Assembly: GCA_937925595.1 (NCBI GenBank)
Contig: CALALQ010000106.1
Coordinates: 1-64,000, forward strand
Direction: 5' to 3'
DNA length: 64,000 nt
From: an uncultured Demequina sp.
Lineage (GTDB): Bacteria; Actinomycetota; Actinomycetes; Actinomycetales; Demequinaceae
The position numbers and the translations under genes are program-made. Below, piece after piece: positions 1 to 7,952 of this stretch; position 1 is the first letter of the stretch, and the number at the start of each line of letters is the position of its first letter. The notes beneath the pieces are model-generated. The model was given only the letters and a program-made list of their open reading frames with translations, had not been told where the DNA came from and made no database searches.

Positions 1-1887
1 GGCGGCTGCTCGGTAGACTCGGGCGGTCAGCCTCTGTAGCTCAATGGAAGAGCAGCTCCGTCCTAAGGAGAGGGTTGGGGGTTCGAGTCCCTCCAGGGGC
101 ACCAGTTGTTTCTTACTCGAACACCCGGTCAGAAGAAGAACGGCCAGGGATTGCGCAACGTTTGATTCCAGGATCGCCCCCGTCTGCGGACGGGGGCTTT
201 CGCTTGTCCGGGCGACGGGCTCCTCCCCCGCACGGAATGCTGCCTCGGCGTGGTGGATCTCGCGCACGGCGGGCTGTTCCGATCCAGTCGCGGTGACCTC
301 GTAGTCGGTGTCGATGAAGAGCCGGTCGAAGAACGTCTCGATCAGTTGACGTCGCATGGTGCTGTCCGCCGCCCGGTAGTAACCGGAAGGCACTTTCAGC
401 AGTTCAACGGTCGAGCGGAGTGCCGCTGCGCCGCGAGCCGCGGTCGCGTCAGTCATCTCCAGCTGTTCCTCCAACCGTCCGCGCTCGAGGGAGATCTTGA
501 GGAGGCGGTCCTTCAAGTTCTGACTGCGGAGCCTCTCGTCGGCGGCGAGGTCGAAGAGCTGCTCCTCCTTGACGGTGAGCTTCTTGATCTCACGCTGCAG
601 ATGCTCGCGGCGTGCGCGGTCGCCCTCTTGTCCGATGTCAAGCGCGAGCCCGATCTCGTCATCCAGGACTTGGGCGAACTCGGGGTCGAGGCGTTGCGCA
701 CCGACGGCTCTCATGACGGCGTCCTCAACCTGCGACACCGCCAAGTGGGGCAGGTCGCAGCTCCCTTGCTGACGGCCTCGACAGAGGTAGTAGTCGTAGA
801 GCTCTCCGGCCTTCCCGCGCGCCCTGGTGAAGATGAGTCGGGAGCTCCGTCCAGCTTTCTCACATCGGTCGCAGTAGAGCAAACCTTTCAAGAAGTGGTG
901 GTTCACGCGTTCGCGCGAGGTGTTGTGGACTCGCTCGCGCAGGATGTCTTGGACCTTCAGGAACAAGTCCTTGCTGATGAGCGGCTCGTGACGCCCGGGA
1001 TAGAGCTCGCCCTTGTAGCGGATCACACCCACGTAGTACGGGTCGGACAGGAGCGCCGACAGGCGGCTGTGCGAGATGGGCTTCGCGGCGTAGCGCACGG
1101 TCGGTCGGGTGGTGAGTCCCTGCGTGGTGAGCTCCTCCTGCAGCGCTCGGACGGTGTACTCGCCGGTGGCGTAGAGCTCGAACGCCCGCTGGATCAGCGG
1201 CCCGCGCTCCGGGTCGATCTCGACGGTGTTCATGCGCCGACCCTCGTGGAGCTTGGGGACGTTCAGATAGCCGAGTTTCGCCATGCCGACCGTGCCGCCT
1301 TGCTCGACCTTGTGGCGCATCTTGATCTTGATGTCCTCGCCGCTCATGCGGACCTGGACCTCGTTCATGATGTCGGTGATGGCCTCCATCGCGTCGGCCA
1401 TATAGCCCTCGCCGAACTCCTCCTTCGCCGAGATGAGCCGAACGCCCTTCTCCAGAAGCGCGCGCTTGGTGATGGCGGCGTCGGTGAAGTTCCTGAACAC
1501 GCGCGAGCGCATGTAGATGATGACGTAGCGGACCTCTGGGTGCTCATCGAGGTACTCGAGCATCTGCCGGAAGATCGGGCGCTTGCTGATCGTCTGGGCC
1601 GACTGCCCAGGCTCGACGAACTCCTCGACGATCGGAGCCTTCAACTTGTTGGCCTTGCTCGTCACCCACTCGCGCTGCGTCGCGATCGAGTTGCCGTCTT
1701 CATCGACATCGGCTCCAGTGTTCATCTGCCGCGTCGTGGAGACACGGAGGTAGAGCACCGCGCATCCGTCCGCGATCGCCTCGCGTGAGACGGTGCCCCG
1801 CCCACTGCGCGAGGGACGCGGTTTCGCCAAGTGTTCAAGCCCGGCGACGTCCGTCACTCGTGGCTTGTTGATTGTTGCCTCGCTCAT
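1..1887 (-). CDS. large serine recombinase (integrase A), 3' end open
   Basis: Site-specific DNA integrase of the large serine recombinase family, expected to integrate and, with a directionality factor, excise element A. From ATG 1887 the N-terminal resolvase domain shows VLYLRVSTTRQ with catalytic Ser about residue 50. A recombinase domain (GYLNVPKLHEGRRMN), a zinc-ribbon region with CDRCEK, and a charged coiled-coil-like stretch follow. The frame has no stop from 1887 to base 1 (629 codons). The last 34 or so codons are antisense to tRNA-Arg and its upstream flank (LVPLEGLEPPTLSLGR). An in-frame ATG at 2067 also has an AAGGAGG site and would add 60 residues; I prefer 1887 because it has its own AAGGAGG and matches the ~50-residue N-terminal extension of integrase B. 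Confidence 0.88.
   Translation of the reverse strand, partial: MSEATINKPRVTDVAGLEHLAKPRPSRSGRGTVSREAIADGCAVLYLRVSTTRQMNTGADVDEDGNSIATQREWVTSKANKLKAPIVEEFVEPGQSAQTISKRPIFRQMLEYLDEHPEVRYVIIYMRSRVFRNFTDAAITKRALLEKGVRLISAKEEFGEGYMADAMEAITDIMNEVQVRMSGEDIKIKMRHKVEQGGTVGMAKLGYLNVPKLHEGRRMNTVEIDPERGPLIQRAFELYATGEYTVRALQEELTTQGLTTRPTVRYAAKPISHSRLSALLSDPYYVGVIRYKGELYPGRHEPLISKDLFLKVQDILRERVHNTSRERVNHHFLKGLLYCDRCEKAGRSSRLIFTRARGKAGELYDYYLCRGRQQGSCDLPHLAVSQVEDAVMRAVGAQRLDPEFAQVLDDEIGLALDIGQEGDRARREHLQREIKKLTVKEEQLFDLAADERLRSQNLKDRLLKISLERGRLEEQLEMTDATAARGAAALRSTVELLKVPSGYYRAADSTMRRQLIETFFDRLFIDTDYEVTATGSEQPAVREIHHAEAAFRAGEEPVARTSESPRPQTGAILESNVAQSLAVLLLTGCSSKKQLVPLEGLEPPTLSLGRSCSSIELQRLTARVYRAAA
30..104 (+). 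tRNA. tRNA-Arg (anticodon CCU)
   Basis: A 7-bp acceptor stem pairs GCCTCTG (30-36) with CAGGGGC (94-100), followed by discriminator A and an encoded CCA (102-104). The anticodon loop reads GTCCTAA, giving anticodon CCU (arginine, AGG). The T-arm is GGGGG-TTCGAGT-CCCTC. The gene is intact and is probably the attachment site of the adjoining element, because a serine integrase frame on the minus strand runs antisense through all of it. Confidence 0.93.
176..200 (+). terminator. rho-independent-like terminator after tRNA-Arg
   Basis: A 9-bp stem GCCCCCGTC / GACGGGGGC (176-184 and 189-197) encloses a TGCG loop and is followed by TTTC. It is 72 bases downstream of the tRNA on the same strand. The integrase frame on the other strand reads through it. 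Confidence 0.6.
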
Positions 1888-2084
1888 CGAGAGAGAGCCT
1901 CCTTCCTTTGCCGAAAGGGGGCCCGCGGGGTCGGGCTCCAGCCCGGCCCTCGGATGATCGCTCTGAACGGGCAGGAAGTCCAGTCCTTCCGGGCGCTCAA
2001 CGGGGGCGGCGATTTGGCCGCCGCTGTTGTAGGAAAGTCCTCGGTCGTTCGGTTGGTGGTCGGTCATTCAGCCTCCTTTCTGGT

Positions 2085-2131
2085 GCCCCGCCGCCCGACT
2101 CGAAGTGAGCCGAGTGGCGGGGCGTTTTGTT
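2085..2131 (+). terminator. inverted repeat upstream of integrase A
   Basis: GCCCCGCC (2085-2092) pairs with GGCGGGGC (2116-2123) and is followed on the plus strand by GTTTTGTT. It looks like a plus-strand terminator, although no plus-strand gene precedes it. On the minus strand it lies between the 128-aa gene and the integrase start and could act as an attenuator. Confidence 0.35.
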
Positions 2132-2516
2132 ACTCCTCGGGCTGGTCACCCTCGGGCTCAGGTACGTCGGTGCTCTGACTCCGGACACGGTCGGACCTGT
2201 TTCGGCCTGCGTAGTCCAGGTAGTAGCGCCGGCGTGCTCCGAGACAGAGTTCCCAGTCGTGGTGATCCGCTGAGGCAGGCAGCCGGTGCTCGAACCAGAC
2301 GTTCTCGGCGTCCTCGATGTGCTCGGCGACGATCACAGCGTGGTCCAGCATGGCCGTGACTGCGATCAACTGCCGTTGCACTTCGAGCACGGGCCAGATG
2401 TTGTCTGTCTCGTACTGACCGTCCTCCGGTCGATGCGGTGGACGCACGAGGTAGGCCACCGCGGGCAGCGCGTCCTTCCCTCCGTAGAACGGTTCGTAGA
2501 TTGATTTGCTGTTCAT
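2130..2516 (-). CDS. hypothetical protein, 128 aa
   Basis: I do not recognise the family. The protein is acidic and soluble-looking, with a Tyr/Trp-rich middle and a C-terminal tail of Pro and Glu. ATG 2516 has an AAGGAGG site. The gene lies between the replication-relaxation gene and integrase A in the leftward module. Its leader (2517-2597) is strongly similar to the leader of the unrelated 129-aa gene at 40427-40816 in element B. Gene placement suggests an element maintenance or host-interaction role, but that is inference only. Confidence 0.75.
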   Translation of the reverse strand: MNSKSIYEPFYGGKDALPAVAYLVRPPHRPEDGQYETDNIWPVLEVQRQLIAVTAMLDHAVIVAEHIEDAENVWFEHRLPASADHHDWELCLGARRRYYLDYAGRNRSDRVRSQSTDVPEPEGDQPEE

Positions 2517-2597
2517 GATGTGCCTCCTTCCGAGGTCCCGCTGCGGCTGAACTTCCGCAGCGCGGTGTTTAGTTGTTGCTTCCCCTTGCGGGGTCTT
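2517..2597 (-). promoter_or_regulatory. structured 5' leader shared with element B (copy A)
   Basis: In the minus direction the order is a CCCC-GCAA-GGGG mini-hairpin (2582-2593), an ACAACTAAA tract, a 7-bp stem GCTGCGG/CCGCAGC, GACCTCG, then AAGGAGG and the ATG of the 128-aa gene. The same order and several identical blocks occur at 40817-40901. The 5' part overlaps the end of the replication-relaxation gene. Confidence 0.5.
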
Positions 2598-3453
2598 GGG
2601 CCGAGACGGAAGCCTCGGCGGTCTGGGTAGTCGCCGCGATAGCGGCGACCAGTTCGTCGGTGGTGCGGACGAGAAACAGCTCCGGGTCGAGTCCGCGTTC
2701 CTTCTCGATCGCGCCTCGCAGCAGCTCGACGCGTCGCTTGGTGGGGAGCAACCAGAGCACGCGCGGGTAGACGCCGCTGCGCTGTTGCTCGATGCCGGAG
2801 CGTTGGTAGTCGGTGTACACGTGGCACTTCTTGATCAGGGTCTTGGTCGACTCGGTGCCGCGGTCGACCTCGATGAACCAGTGATCCTCGAACTCGCCCG
2901 AGGCGGTCACCACGGCGAGGTCTGGTTTCACGATTCGGACCCCGCCGACGGCTCCGGGGAAGCTGCGCCAGTTGCGTGGCTCGCCCCGGATCTCGAGCAG
3001 CTCGAACAGTCCGGCACGAGATGCCTGAACGAGCCGGACGGCGGCATCTGCGACTTCGAGGGTGTGGTCGAAGAAGGTGTGCGACGGGTCGAAGCGCGGC
3101 TTGCGTCGCTGGTCGCCGTGACCTTCGACATGGCGCAGCAGTCGTTCGCCGGCCGCGCCGAGCATCCAGACGGAAGCCAACCCGCCTCCGCCGATACCGC
3201 CTTGTCCTCGCTTCGTGGCGCTGATCAGTCGGTAAGAACTCAGGCGGTTGAGTGTTCGGTGGCAGGCCTGCTTCGACGCCACCGGGGTGCGATGCGAGGA
3301 GAAGAACAGGTCGCGCAGATGCGCTGTCGTGAGCAGCCGGTACTCGCGTAGAGCCCGCAACAGCTCCAAGTCTCTTTCAGTCACGAGAGTTTCAAGTCGC
3401 CGGACGCCAATCGTTCCTCTGCGATTGTTCGGCCGCGGGTCAAGCGAGGTCAT
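2569..3453 (-). CDS. replication-relaxation family protein (element A)
   Basis: A 294-aa protein of the replication-relaxation family, found on actinobacterial plasmids and integrative elements and presumed to act in element replication or DNA processing. The N-terminal third is a winged helix (TERDLELLRALREYRLLTTAHL...CHRTLNRLSSY). The middle carries EVDRGTES followed by a Lys/Tyr-rich helix (LIKKCHVYTDY), resembling a PD-(D/E)XK-type core. It lies directly downstream of the VirD4-like ATPase gene on the same strand. The element B paralogue at 35107-35961 keeps EVDR and the K-C-x-x-Y segment. Exact biochemical activity is unproven. Confidence 0.78.
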   Translation of the reverse strand: MTSLDPRPNNRRGTIGVRRLETLVTERDLELLRALREYRLLTTAHLRDLFFSSHRTPVASKQACHRTLNRLSSYRLISATKRGQGGIGGGGLASVWMLGAAGERLLRHVEGHGDQRRKPRFDPSHTFFDHTLEVADAAVRLVQASRAGLFELLEIRGEPRNWRSFPGAVGGVRIVKPDLAVVTASGEFEDHWFIEVDRGTESTKTLIKKCHVYTDYQRSGIEQQRSGVYPRVLWLLPTKRRVELLRGAIEKERGLDPELFLVRTTDELVAAIAATTQTAEASVSAQDPARGSNN

Positions 3454-3597
3454 GGACGGCGTCCTTCGGAACTGGACCTGTCGCTGAGGCGACGAGTCGG
3501 CTTCCGTTGCGGCGTGACTTCGCCGGGTGGACGGGCGACGTCGGGCAAGGAATAGTCGGCGGCGGTCCGGGCGGCGGGACTTCCTCTCATCAGATAC

Positions 3598-5721
3598 TTA
3601 GGAGGCACGACGCGGCCTCCTTCCAACACCGGTCGCAGGCGACGGAGTGACGTCCGGCTCACTTGGCTCGACGTCGCTCGTGGTGATCCTGGCGCCGTAG
3701 TTCTGCTGGCTGCGGCGGATGACCTCGGCCGGGTCGGAGATGGCCGGGCTCGGTGGCAGGCTCTTGCCGCTGACCCACGGAGTCGGGTGCCCGTTCGCGA
3801 GCAGCTGCGCGTAAAAGTGATACTGCGGCAGTGCCATGAAGTCCTCGGGGGCGAGGCCAGGTGCCATGGACGCGAACTCCTTGGCGTCGTGGATGCCGGT
3901 CGCAAAGACCACCTTGCTCCTAGCGTTGGCGTCGATGGCCGCGAGCACTTCCGGGTTCCACTGCCTCCTATGTTGGGCAATCAGAGTCCAGCCGACGTTC
4001 ATCGAGCGGGACCGAGCTAGCGCGTCAGGGAGGTCGTGGCCGGAGATGCGGAAGACCTCCGGCGCCTCGTCGATGTAGATCGACACCGGACGCCGCTGCG
4101 CCGCTGGCACCGCTGTGCGTCCGAGCGTCAGACCCCACAGGGCCGAGGTGATAAGCGATCCGAGCAGGCGAGCCGACTCGGAACCGATCAAGCCGGAGTT
4201 CAACGGCACCACCAGGATGCGTTGCTCCTTGAACACGTCGCTCAGGTCGAAGCGCGGCTCGGCCTGATCGAGCGGACGACGCAGCTGCGGTCGGAGAAGG
4301 AACTGGCGAAGTCGGGACAGAACTGGTCCGGCGTACTGCGCCTGCTGGTGCTCGCTCATGGCGTCATAGGACGCCCAGAACTGACGCAGATAGTCGTCGC
4401 GGACCTCCGGCATGATCCGAGCGCGGAATCCCGGCTCGGACAGCAGTCTCGGCAGCCAGGCGATCGTCGCACCGGGAATCGGCGCGATCGTGGACAGCGC
4501 CGCCAGCAACACGTCGGCGGTGCGTGGCCCGAAGTAGTTGGAGTAGAGGTCGCGGATCACGCCGACGATGTCATCGACGCGCAGATCCGACGAGCGTCCG
4601 TTGCCGGCCAGGACATTGAGTCCCGGTGGGAAGTCCATCGCTGGATCGAGCACGACGACTTTGTCCTCTGCCTCCTTCGGGATGCGGGATAGCACCAGGT
4701 CGAGGGCGAGTTCGGCCTTGGCGTCCATCACGACGACCGATCGTCCTGCTCGGATGTCGGCCTCGATGAGGTGCGACACCAGCACCGACTTACCCGAACC
4801 GTTCGGCCCGGTGATCGACAGGTGACGGGTGCTGTCTTCGATGCTGAGCCCTAGCGGGATCTCTTCGCCCGGCGCGGTCGAGACGCCGAACACCCGGGTC
4901 TGCTCCGTGAGCTTCGGCGATGGCCGCAGCTGCTTCGGATGGCGTGGCGGCATCCCCGGCATCGCGTCGCTATCTAGCGGCAACCCCAGCAATCCGACCA
5001 GCTCATCGGGGGCCAGCTCCGCTCGGTAGCGGACGAGCGGTTCCTCGAGTCGAGTCACGTCGGCCGCCGAGAAGTCCATCCGTGTGCCCGGCCCGACTGC
5101 AGTGCGGAGCGCTGCAACCAGCCCCGAGAGCAGCTTCCTGATGCGTCCTTTCGTTGTCGCGCTTGCGGCCAGTCGGATGTGAACGTCGAGCTTCGGCTCG
5201 GCGGCTTTGGTGCGCAGACGCCTCGCGACTTCGGTACTCGGAGCGCGCGACCCGAGTAACAACTGCGACAGGAAGCCTTGGGTTGGATCGAACGGCTTCT
5301 CGCTGAGCAGGCTCGGCGCACGTCCCGCGCCGACCGTTACCTGCAGCATCAGTGCCTCTTCTTCGCCGGCCTCGGAGAGCGCGGCGAGGATCGCCCGGCT
5401 GACCGTCTCGGCGCTGCGGGTGTCCAGGCCAAGGGAGGCGCCGCGGAGTTGCAGCTTCAACGCCATCCCGTACTCAGGTGTCTTGATCCGATCCGGCTCG
5501 ATGTCCACACCGCCCACGAGCGCGCGCAGCAGTCGCAGCACGCCTTCGACGGCATTCGTACTCGTGCCGATGCGGTGCCGTACCTGACCGCCTTGCCCGA
5601 TGGCTTCGAGCATCAGCGGGGCACGGTCTCGTTCAGCTGCCAACCGGCGCAGCAGCTCCACTGCCTGTGCGGCAGGGAGCGGCTGCGGCCAGTGGACCCG
5701 CTTCCAGTGCGCGGCCGTCAT
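3598..5721 (-). CDS. VirD4/FtsK-like conjugal transfer ATPase (element A)
   Basis: A 707-aa P-loop ATPase of the VirD4/TraG/FtsK-like coupling protein group, expected to pump or couple element DNA during transfer. Walker A GPNGSGKS is near residue 304 and Walker B IYIDEAPE near 549. No convincing transmembrane helices are visible. I chose ATG 5721 because it overlaps the stop of the 68-aa gene (ATGA); a longer open frame to 6006 would overlap that gene in another frame and looks spurious. The element B paralogue is at 36151-38301. Confidence 0.82.
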   Translation of the reverse strand: MTAAHWKRVHWPQPLPAAQAVELLRRLAAERDRAPLMLEAIGQGGQVRHRIGTSTNAVEGVLRLLRALVGGVDIEPDRIKTPEYGMALKLQLRGASLGLDTRSAETVSRAILAALSEAGEEEALMLQVTVGAGRAPSLLSEKPFDPTQGFLSQLLLGSRAPSTEVARRLRTKAAEPKLDVHIRLAASATTKGRIRKLLSGLVAALRTAVGPGTRMDFSAADVTRLEEPLVRYRAELAPDELVGLLGLPLDSDAMPGMPPRHPKQLRPSPKLTEQTRVFGVSTAPGEEIPLGLSIEDSTRHLSITGPNGSGKSVLVSHLIEADIRAGRSVVVMDAKAELALDLVLSRIPKEAEDKVVVLDPAMDFPPGLNVLAGNGRSSDLRVDDIVGVIRDLYSNYFGPRTADVLLAALSTIAPIPGATIAWLPRLLSEPGFRARIMPEVRDDYLRQFWASYDAMSEHQQAQYAGPVLSRLRQFLLRPQLRRPLDQAEPRFDLSDVFKEQRILVVPLNSGLIGSESARLLGSLITSALWGLTLGRTAVPAAQRRPVSIYIDEAPEVFRISGHDLPDALARSRSMNVGWTLIAQHRRQWNPEVLAAIDANARSKVVFATGIHDAKEFASMAPGLAPEDFMALPQYHFYAQLLANGHPTPWVSGKSLPPSPAISDPAEVIRRSQQNYGARITTSDVEPSEPDVTPSPATGVGRRPRRAS

Positions 5722-5924
5722 GACGGCTCCTCCGACTCGTCCGTCTTCGCGGTCGAGCCGTGGGCTTCCGACTCGGCCTCGCGGGCGAGTTGTTCCTTGG
5801 CGAGCGCGATCAGGGCGCGCGCCAGTTTGCGGGTATCTGGCACCTCGCGTTTGATTCCGCGCACGATGATGCGGCGGGTGCGGGCCGGTCGCCCGCGTCG
5901 TGCGTGACGTTTCTTTCTCGTCAT
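5718..5924 (-). CDS. small basic protein preceding VirD4-like ATPase (element A)
   Basis: A 68-aa protein with a strongly basic N terminus (MTRKKRHARRGRP) followed by an Ala/Glu-rich helix and an acidic tail. The element B counterpart (38288-38506) has the same layout and the same position directly upstream of the ATPase gene. Its end overlaps the ATPase start by four bases (ATGA), so the two are translationally coupled. Function unknown; a DNA-binding accessory of transfer is possible. Confidence 0.7.
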   Translation of the reverse strand: MTRKKRHARRGRPARTRRIIVRGIKREVPDTRKLARALIALAKEQLAREAESEAHGSTAKTDESEEPS

Positions 5925-6007
5925 GCTTGTCCTCTTTCTGCACGCAAGGACAAGCGGCCCGTCTGTTCGGCGGGCAATGACGCCCGCCTCGTTTGTGCAG
6001 GCTCAAT

Positions 6008-6046
6008 ACGAACTATCTGGCCCGATTTGTCAAGCACGAGCGGGAT
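6008..6046 (-). promoter_or_regulatory. probable promoter of element A transfer operon
   Basis: On the minus strand TTGACA lies at 6033-6028. The -10 is unclear, with weak candidates 17-19 bases on. The sequence just upstream of the -35, ATCCCGCTCGTGCTTGACA, is almost identical to that of the promoter at 43845-43886 in element B. It is about 100 bases upstream of the 68-aa gene. Confidence 0.4.
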
Positions 6047-6060
6047 GCCCGCGGCTCTCG

Positions 6061-6252
6061 TTACCAGCGATTTCGTCGCCATCTGAGCCAGGCGAGCAGC
6101 AGCCCAATCCCCGCGACGATGATCCCGGCGAGCAGCAGCCACCCCCAGATCCGGCTCAGCACCTCGCTCGCGAGCCACAGCACGACGGTGCCGAGCAGCA
6201 CGAGCCAGACGGCGGACCACAGGATCGTCATGAACGATCTCGGCTCTTGCAT
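6061..6252 (-). CDS. small two-helix membrane protein (element A)
   Basis: A 63-aa protein with two hydrophobic segments (about residues 9-29 and 34-55) and a basic C terminus RWRRNRW. The element B paralogue at 38679-38885 shares the IWGWLLL motif at the start of helix 2 and an R-R-x-R-W end. Conservation between the elements argues that it is a real part of the module, perhaps a membrane adaptor for the ATPase. ATG 6252 directly follows an in-frame TAG, so no longer start is available. Confidence 0.7.
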   Translation of the reverse strand: MQEPRSFMTILWSAVWLVLLGTVVLWLASEVLSRIWGWLLLAGIIVAGIGLLLAWLRWRRNRW

Positions 6253-6306
6253 CTACGTACCCCTTCTTGTCGGCGACGCGGTTGGACTTCCGAACCTGTC
6301 GCGCCG

Positions 6307-6774
6307 TCATCGGTCTGTCTCCTTCTCCGGCCAGACGAGGCCTGCGTCGAAGACGTGGAAGTAGTGGTCCTCCTGGACGAGCAGGTACTGCTCGCGGACC
6401 ACTGGCCATAGCGCGTCGAAGTCCCAGTCGAGCGCGGCATCCGGCAGCCCCTGGTCTTCGAGGAACCGCTGGAGCGCCACGTCGTACTCGGCGATCTCGA
6501 GTCCGGTCTGGATGACCTCGTCGCGGGTGTAGCTGCCGAAGTATTGGCCGTGGAACTGCTGCTCGATGTCCTCGGCCGCCGGGTTGACGTCTTGGAACTG
6601 CAGGAACGCCGCGACCGCCGCCCCAGACTGCTCGTAGAGGTTCAGCAGGCGCTTGGCGGCCTTGCGGGTCGGAAGGCGCGTGAGCATCTCCGCCATCACG
6701 AGATCGGCTTCGGCCTTGGTGATCGACTTCATCCGCCGCTCAGGTGGCGACGTCGCGTGCTCAGGACTGTTCAT
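6307..6774 (-). CDS. ArdA-like antirestriction protein (element A)
   Basis: A 155-aa acidic protein whose C-terminal half has an ArdA-like pattern: EDIEQQFHGQYFGSYTRDE, then an aspartate/tryptophan-rich helix, then a closing Y-x-x-V...D-H-Y-F-H-V-F segment. ArdA proteins mimic B-form DNA and inhibit type I restriction enzymes, which suits an incoming element. Its start overlaps the end of the MT-A70 gene by 14 bases. Related C-terminal modules occur in the two 267-268-aa proteins at 33171-34823. The match is by pattern only. Confidence 0.5.
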   Translation of the reverse strand: MNSPEHATSPPERRMKSITKAEADLVMAEMLTRLPTRKAAKRLLNLYEQSGAAVAAFLQFQDVNPAAEDIEQQFHGQYFGSYTRDEVIQTGLEIAEYDVALQRFLEDQGLPDAALDWDFDALWPVVREQYLLVQEDHYFHVFDAGLVWPEKETDR

Positions 6775-7405
6775 CGCCGGCCTCCTCGCTCGCGTCTGCG
6801 AACTTGGCGTCCGAGGGGACCGGGAAGCCCCACTCGGCGAGGCTGATGTCGCTGTCGACCTCGTTGCCCCAGACCGAGAACTCCTTGCCCTCGATGACCG
6901 GCGGACGGCGGCGTGCGAACAGCTCGAGGTACTCGCCCGGGCTGACGCGCGTGACGATCGAGAAGAACTCCTCGGGCTTGTGGCTGTGGTCTTGGACCGG
7001 GAAGAAGCCCCAGTTCGGCTGGCTCTTGTAGAGCACGGGCGCTTTGCCCTTCGTCGCGAAGATCAGCTGCTCGGTGGCGTTACGCAGGTAGTTGCCGAGC
7101 CCGAAGCGCGGCTTCACCCAGGTGAACAGCGACCGTGGCGTGAACCCCCACGCCCGCGCCAGCTCGTAGCTCGCCTCGAGCGCGGCGTTCGTCGACCACA
7201 GCCACAGGTGCGCGTTCTCCTGGGCGAGCTCTCCGACCGGGAGCTGCTTCAAGCGCTCCATGCTCATCAGCGGGTAGTGGTTGATCGCCCCGTGCTGACC
7301 CGTCTGCAAGACGTCGGTCGGCGGGTCCGCCACGATGCAGCCGAACTTGCCGCGAACCTCCGGACGAGGGAGTTTGTCCTTGATGTTGATATCGGTGTTG
7401 GTCAT
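6761..7405 (-). CDS. MT-A70 family adenine methyltransferase-like protein with DPPT (element A)
   Basis: A 214-aa protein of the MT-A70 family of N6-adenine methyltransferases. The catalytic D-P-P-W signature reads VADPPTDV, so Trp is replaced by Thr. Other family features are kept, including WLWSTNAAL, GLGNYLRNATEQLIFATKGK and ELFARRRPP. The element B paralogue (38889-39518) has the canonical ADPPWDI. Such enzymes on mobile elements may protect element DNA. The altered motif suggests weakened or redirected activity. It overlaps the downstream ArdA-like gene. Confidence 0.85.
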   Translation of the reverse strand: MTNTDINIKDKLPRPEVRGKFGCIVADPPTDVLQTGQHGAINHYPLMSMERLKQLPVGELAQENAHLWLWSTNAALEASYELARAWGFTPRSLFTWVKPRFGLGNYLRNATEQLIFATKGKAPVLYKSQPNWGFFPVQDHSHKPEEFFSIVTRVSPGEYLELFARRRPPVIEGKEFSVWGNEVDSDISLAEWGFPVPSDAKFADASEEAGDEQS

Positions 7406-7547
7406 AGAGAGACCTCTTTCTGCTTCCGGTGCTTAGGGGTGAGACGCCCGGCATTACGGCGCGCTCAAGGAAGCCCTCGTAGTAAGGGCTGGAGACGTAG
7501 CCCTGTCAGCCGTCACGCCGCCCGGCGTAACAGCCGCGTACAGGGCT

Positions 7548-7602
7548 CCCAGGGCCGCTACGGGCGACGCCGAAATCGCGACCGCCACGCGGCGGCCCTG
7601 GG
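7548..7602. repeat. 11-bp perfect inverted repeat in module intergenic region
   Basis: CCCAGGGCCGC (7548-7558) pairs with GCGGCCCTGGG (7592-7602) around a 33-base loop. It is in the 229-base gap between the MT-A70 gene and the membrane-anchored protein gene. The same gap has a second small hairpin, AGCCCT...AGGGCT (about 7472-7491). It could be a terminator, an attenuator or part of a transfer origin; no T-tract is visible. Confidence 0.4.
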
Positions 7603-7634
7603 GCAGGAACGGGGCGCACGCGCCCCGACCTTGG

Positions 7635-7952
7635 CTACTTGCGGGGCGGGTGGGTGCGGCTGCTCGCGCGGCGCACGCGTCCGGCGCGCTCGTAGGCCTC
7701 GCGGATCATGTCCTCGCGTGCCTGCTGGCTGTCGAGGCGCAGTTGCGATGCCATCTCATAGATCTCCTGCTGGAGTTCCTCGGCCTTGCGGTCGAGCTCG
7801 GCCTCGATCACCGCGAGCTTGCGCCGCTGGTGCTCCTTCCACCAGCGCCAGATCTCCGGCCCCTGGGTCAGGACGAGCAACAGCAGAACATTGAGCCCGA
7901 GCGTGATCGCCAGGACGACCACAGTGAGGGTCCAGGCCTCGTCGGCGGTCAC
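7635..7952 (-). CDS. membrane-anchored coiled-coil protein (element A)
   Basis: A 105-aa protein with one N-terminal transmembrane segment (about residues 9-29) followed by a long charged helix rich in Glu, Lys and Gln, likely a coiled coil, and a basic tail. GTG 7952 overlaps the stop of the upstream gene (GTGA). Element B has a membrane protein in the same place (39754-40029). Function unknown. Confidence 0.65.
   Translation of the reverse strand: MTADEAWTLTVVVLAITLGLNVLLLLVLTQGPEIWRWWKEHQRRKLAVIEAELDRKAEELQQEIYEMASQLRLDSQQAREDMIREAYERAGRVRRASSRTHPPRK

Noticed and set aside
250..1788. A 512-codon plus-strand open frame
   Set aside because: It is the exact antisense of integrase A, in the register that produces Asp/Leu/Val-rich shadow proteins, and the minus strand carries the resolvase motifs and ribosome site.
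5921..6310. A 130-codon minus frame starting with an ATGA overlap after the ArdA-like gene (MTARQVRKSNRVADKK)
   Set aside because: It overlaps the two-helix membrane protein, which is conserved in element B; its later residues are Arg/Ala-rich shadow-like sequence. A shorter coupled peptide cannot be excluded.
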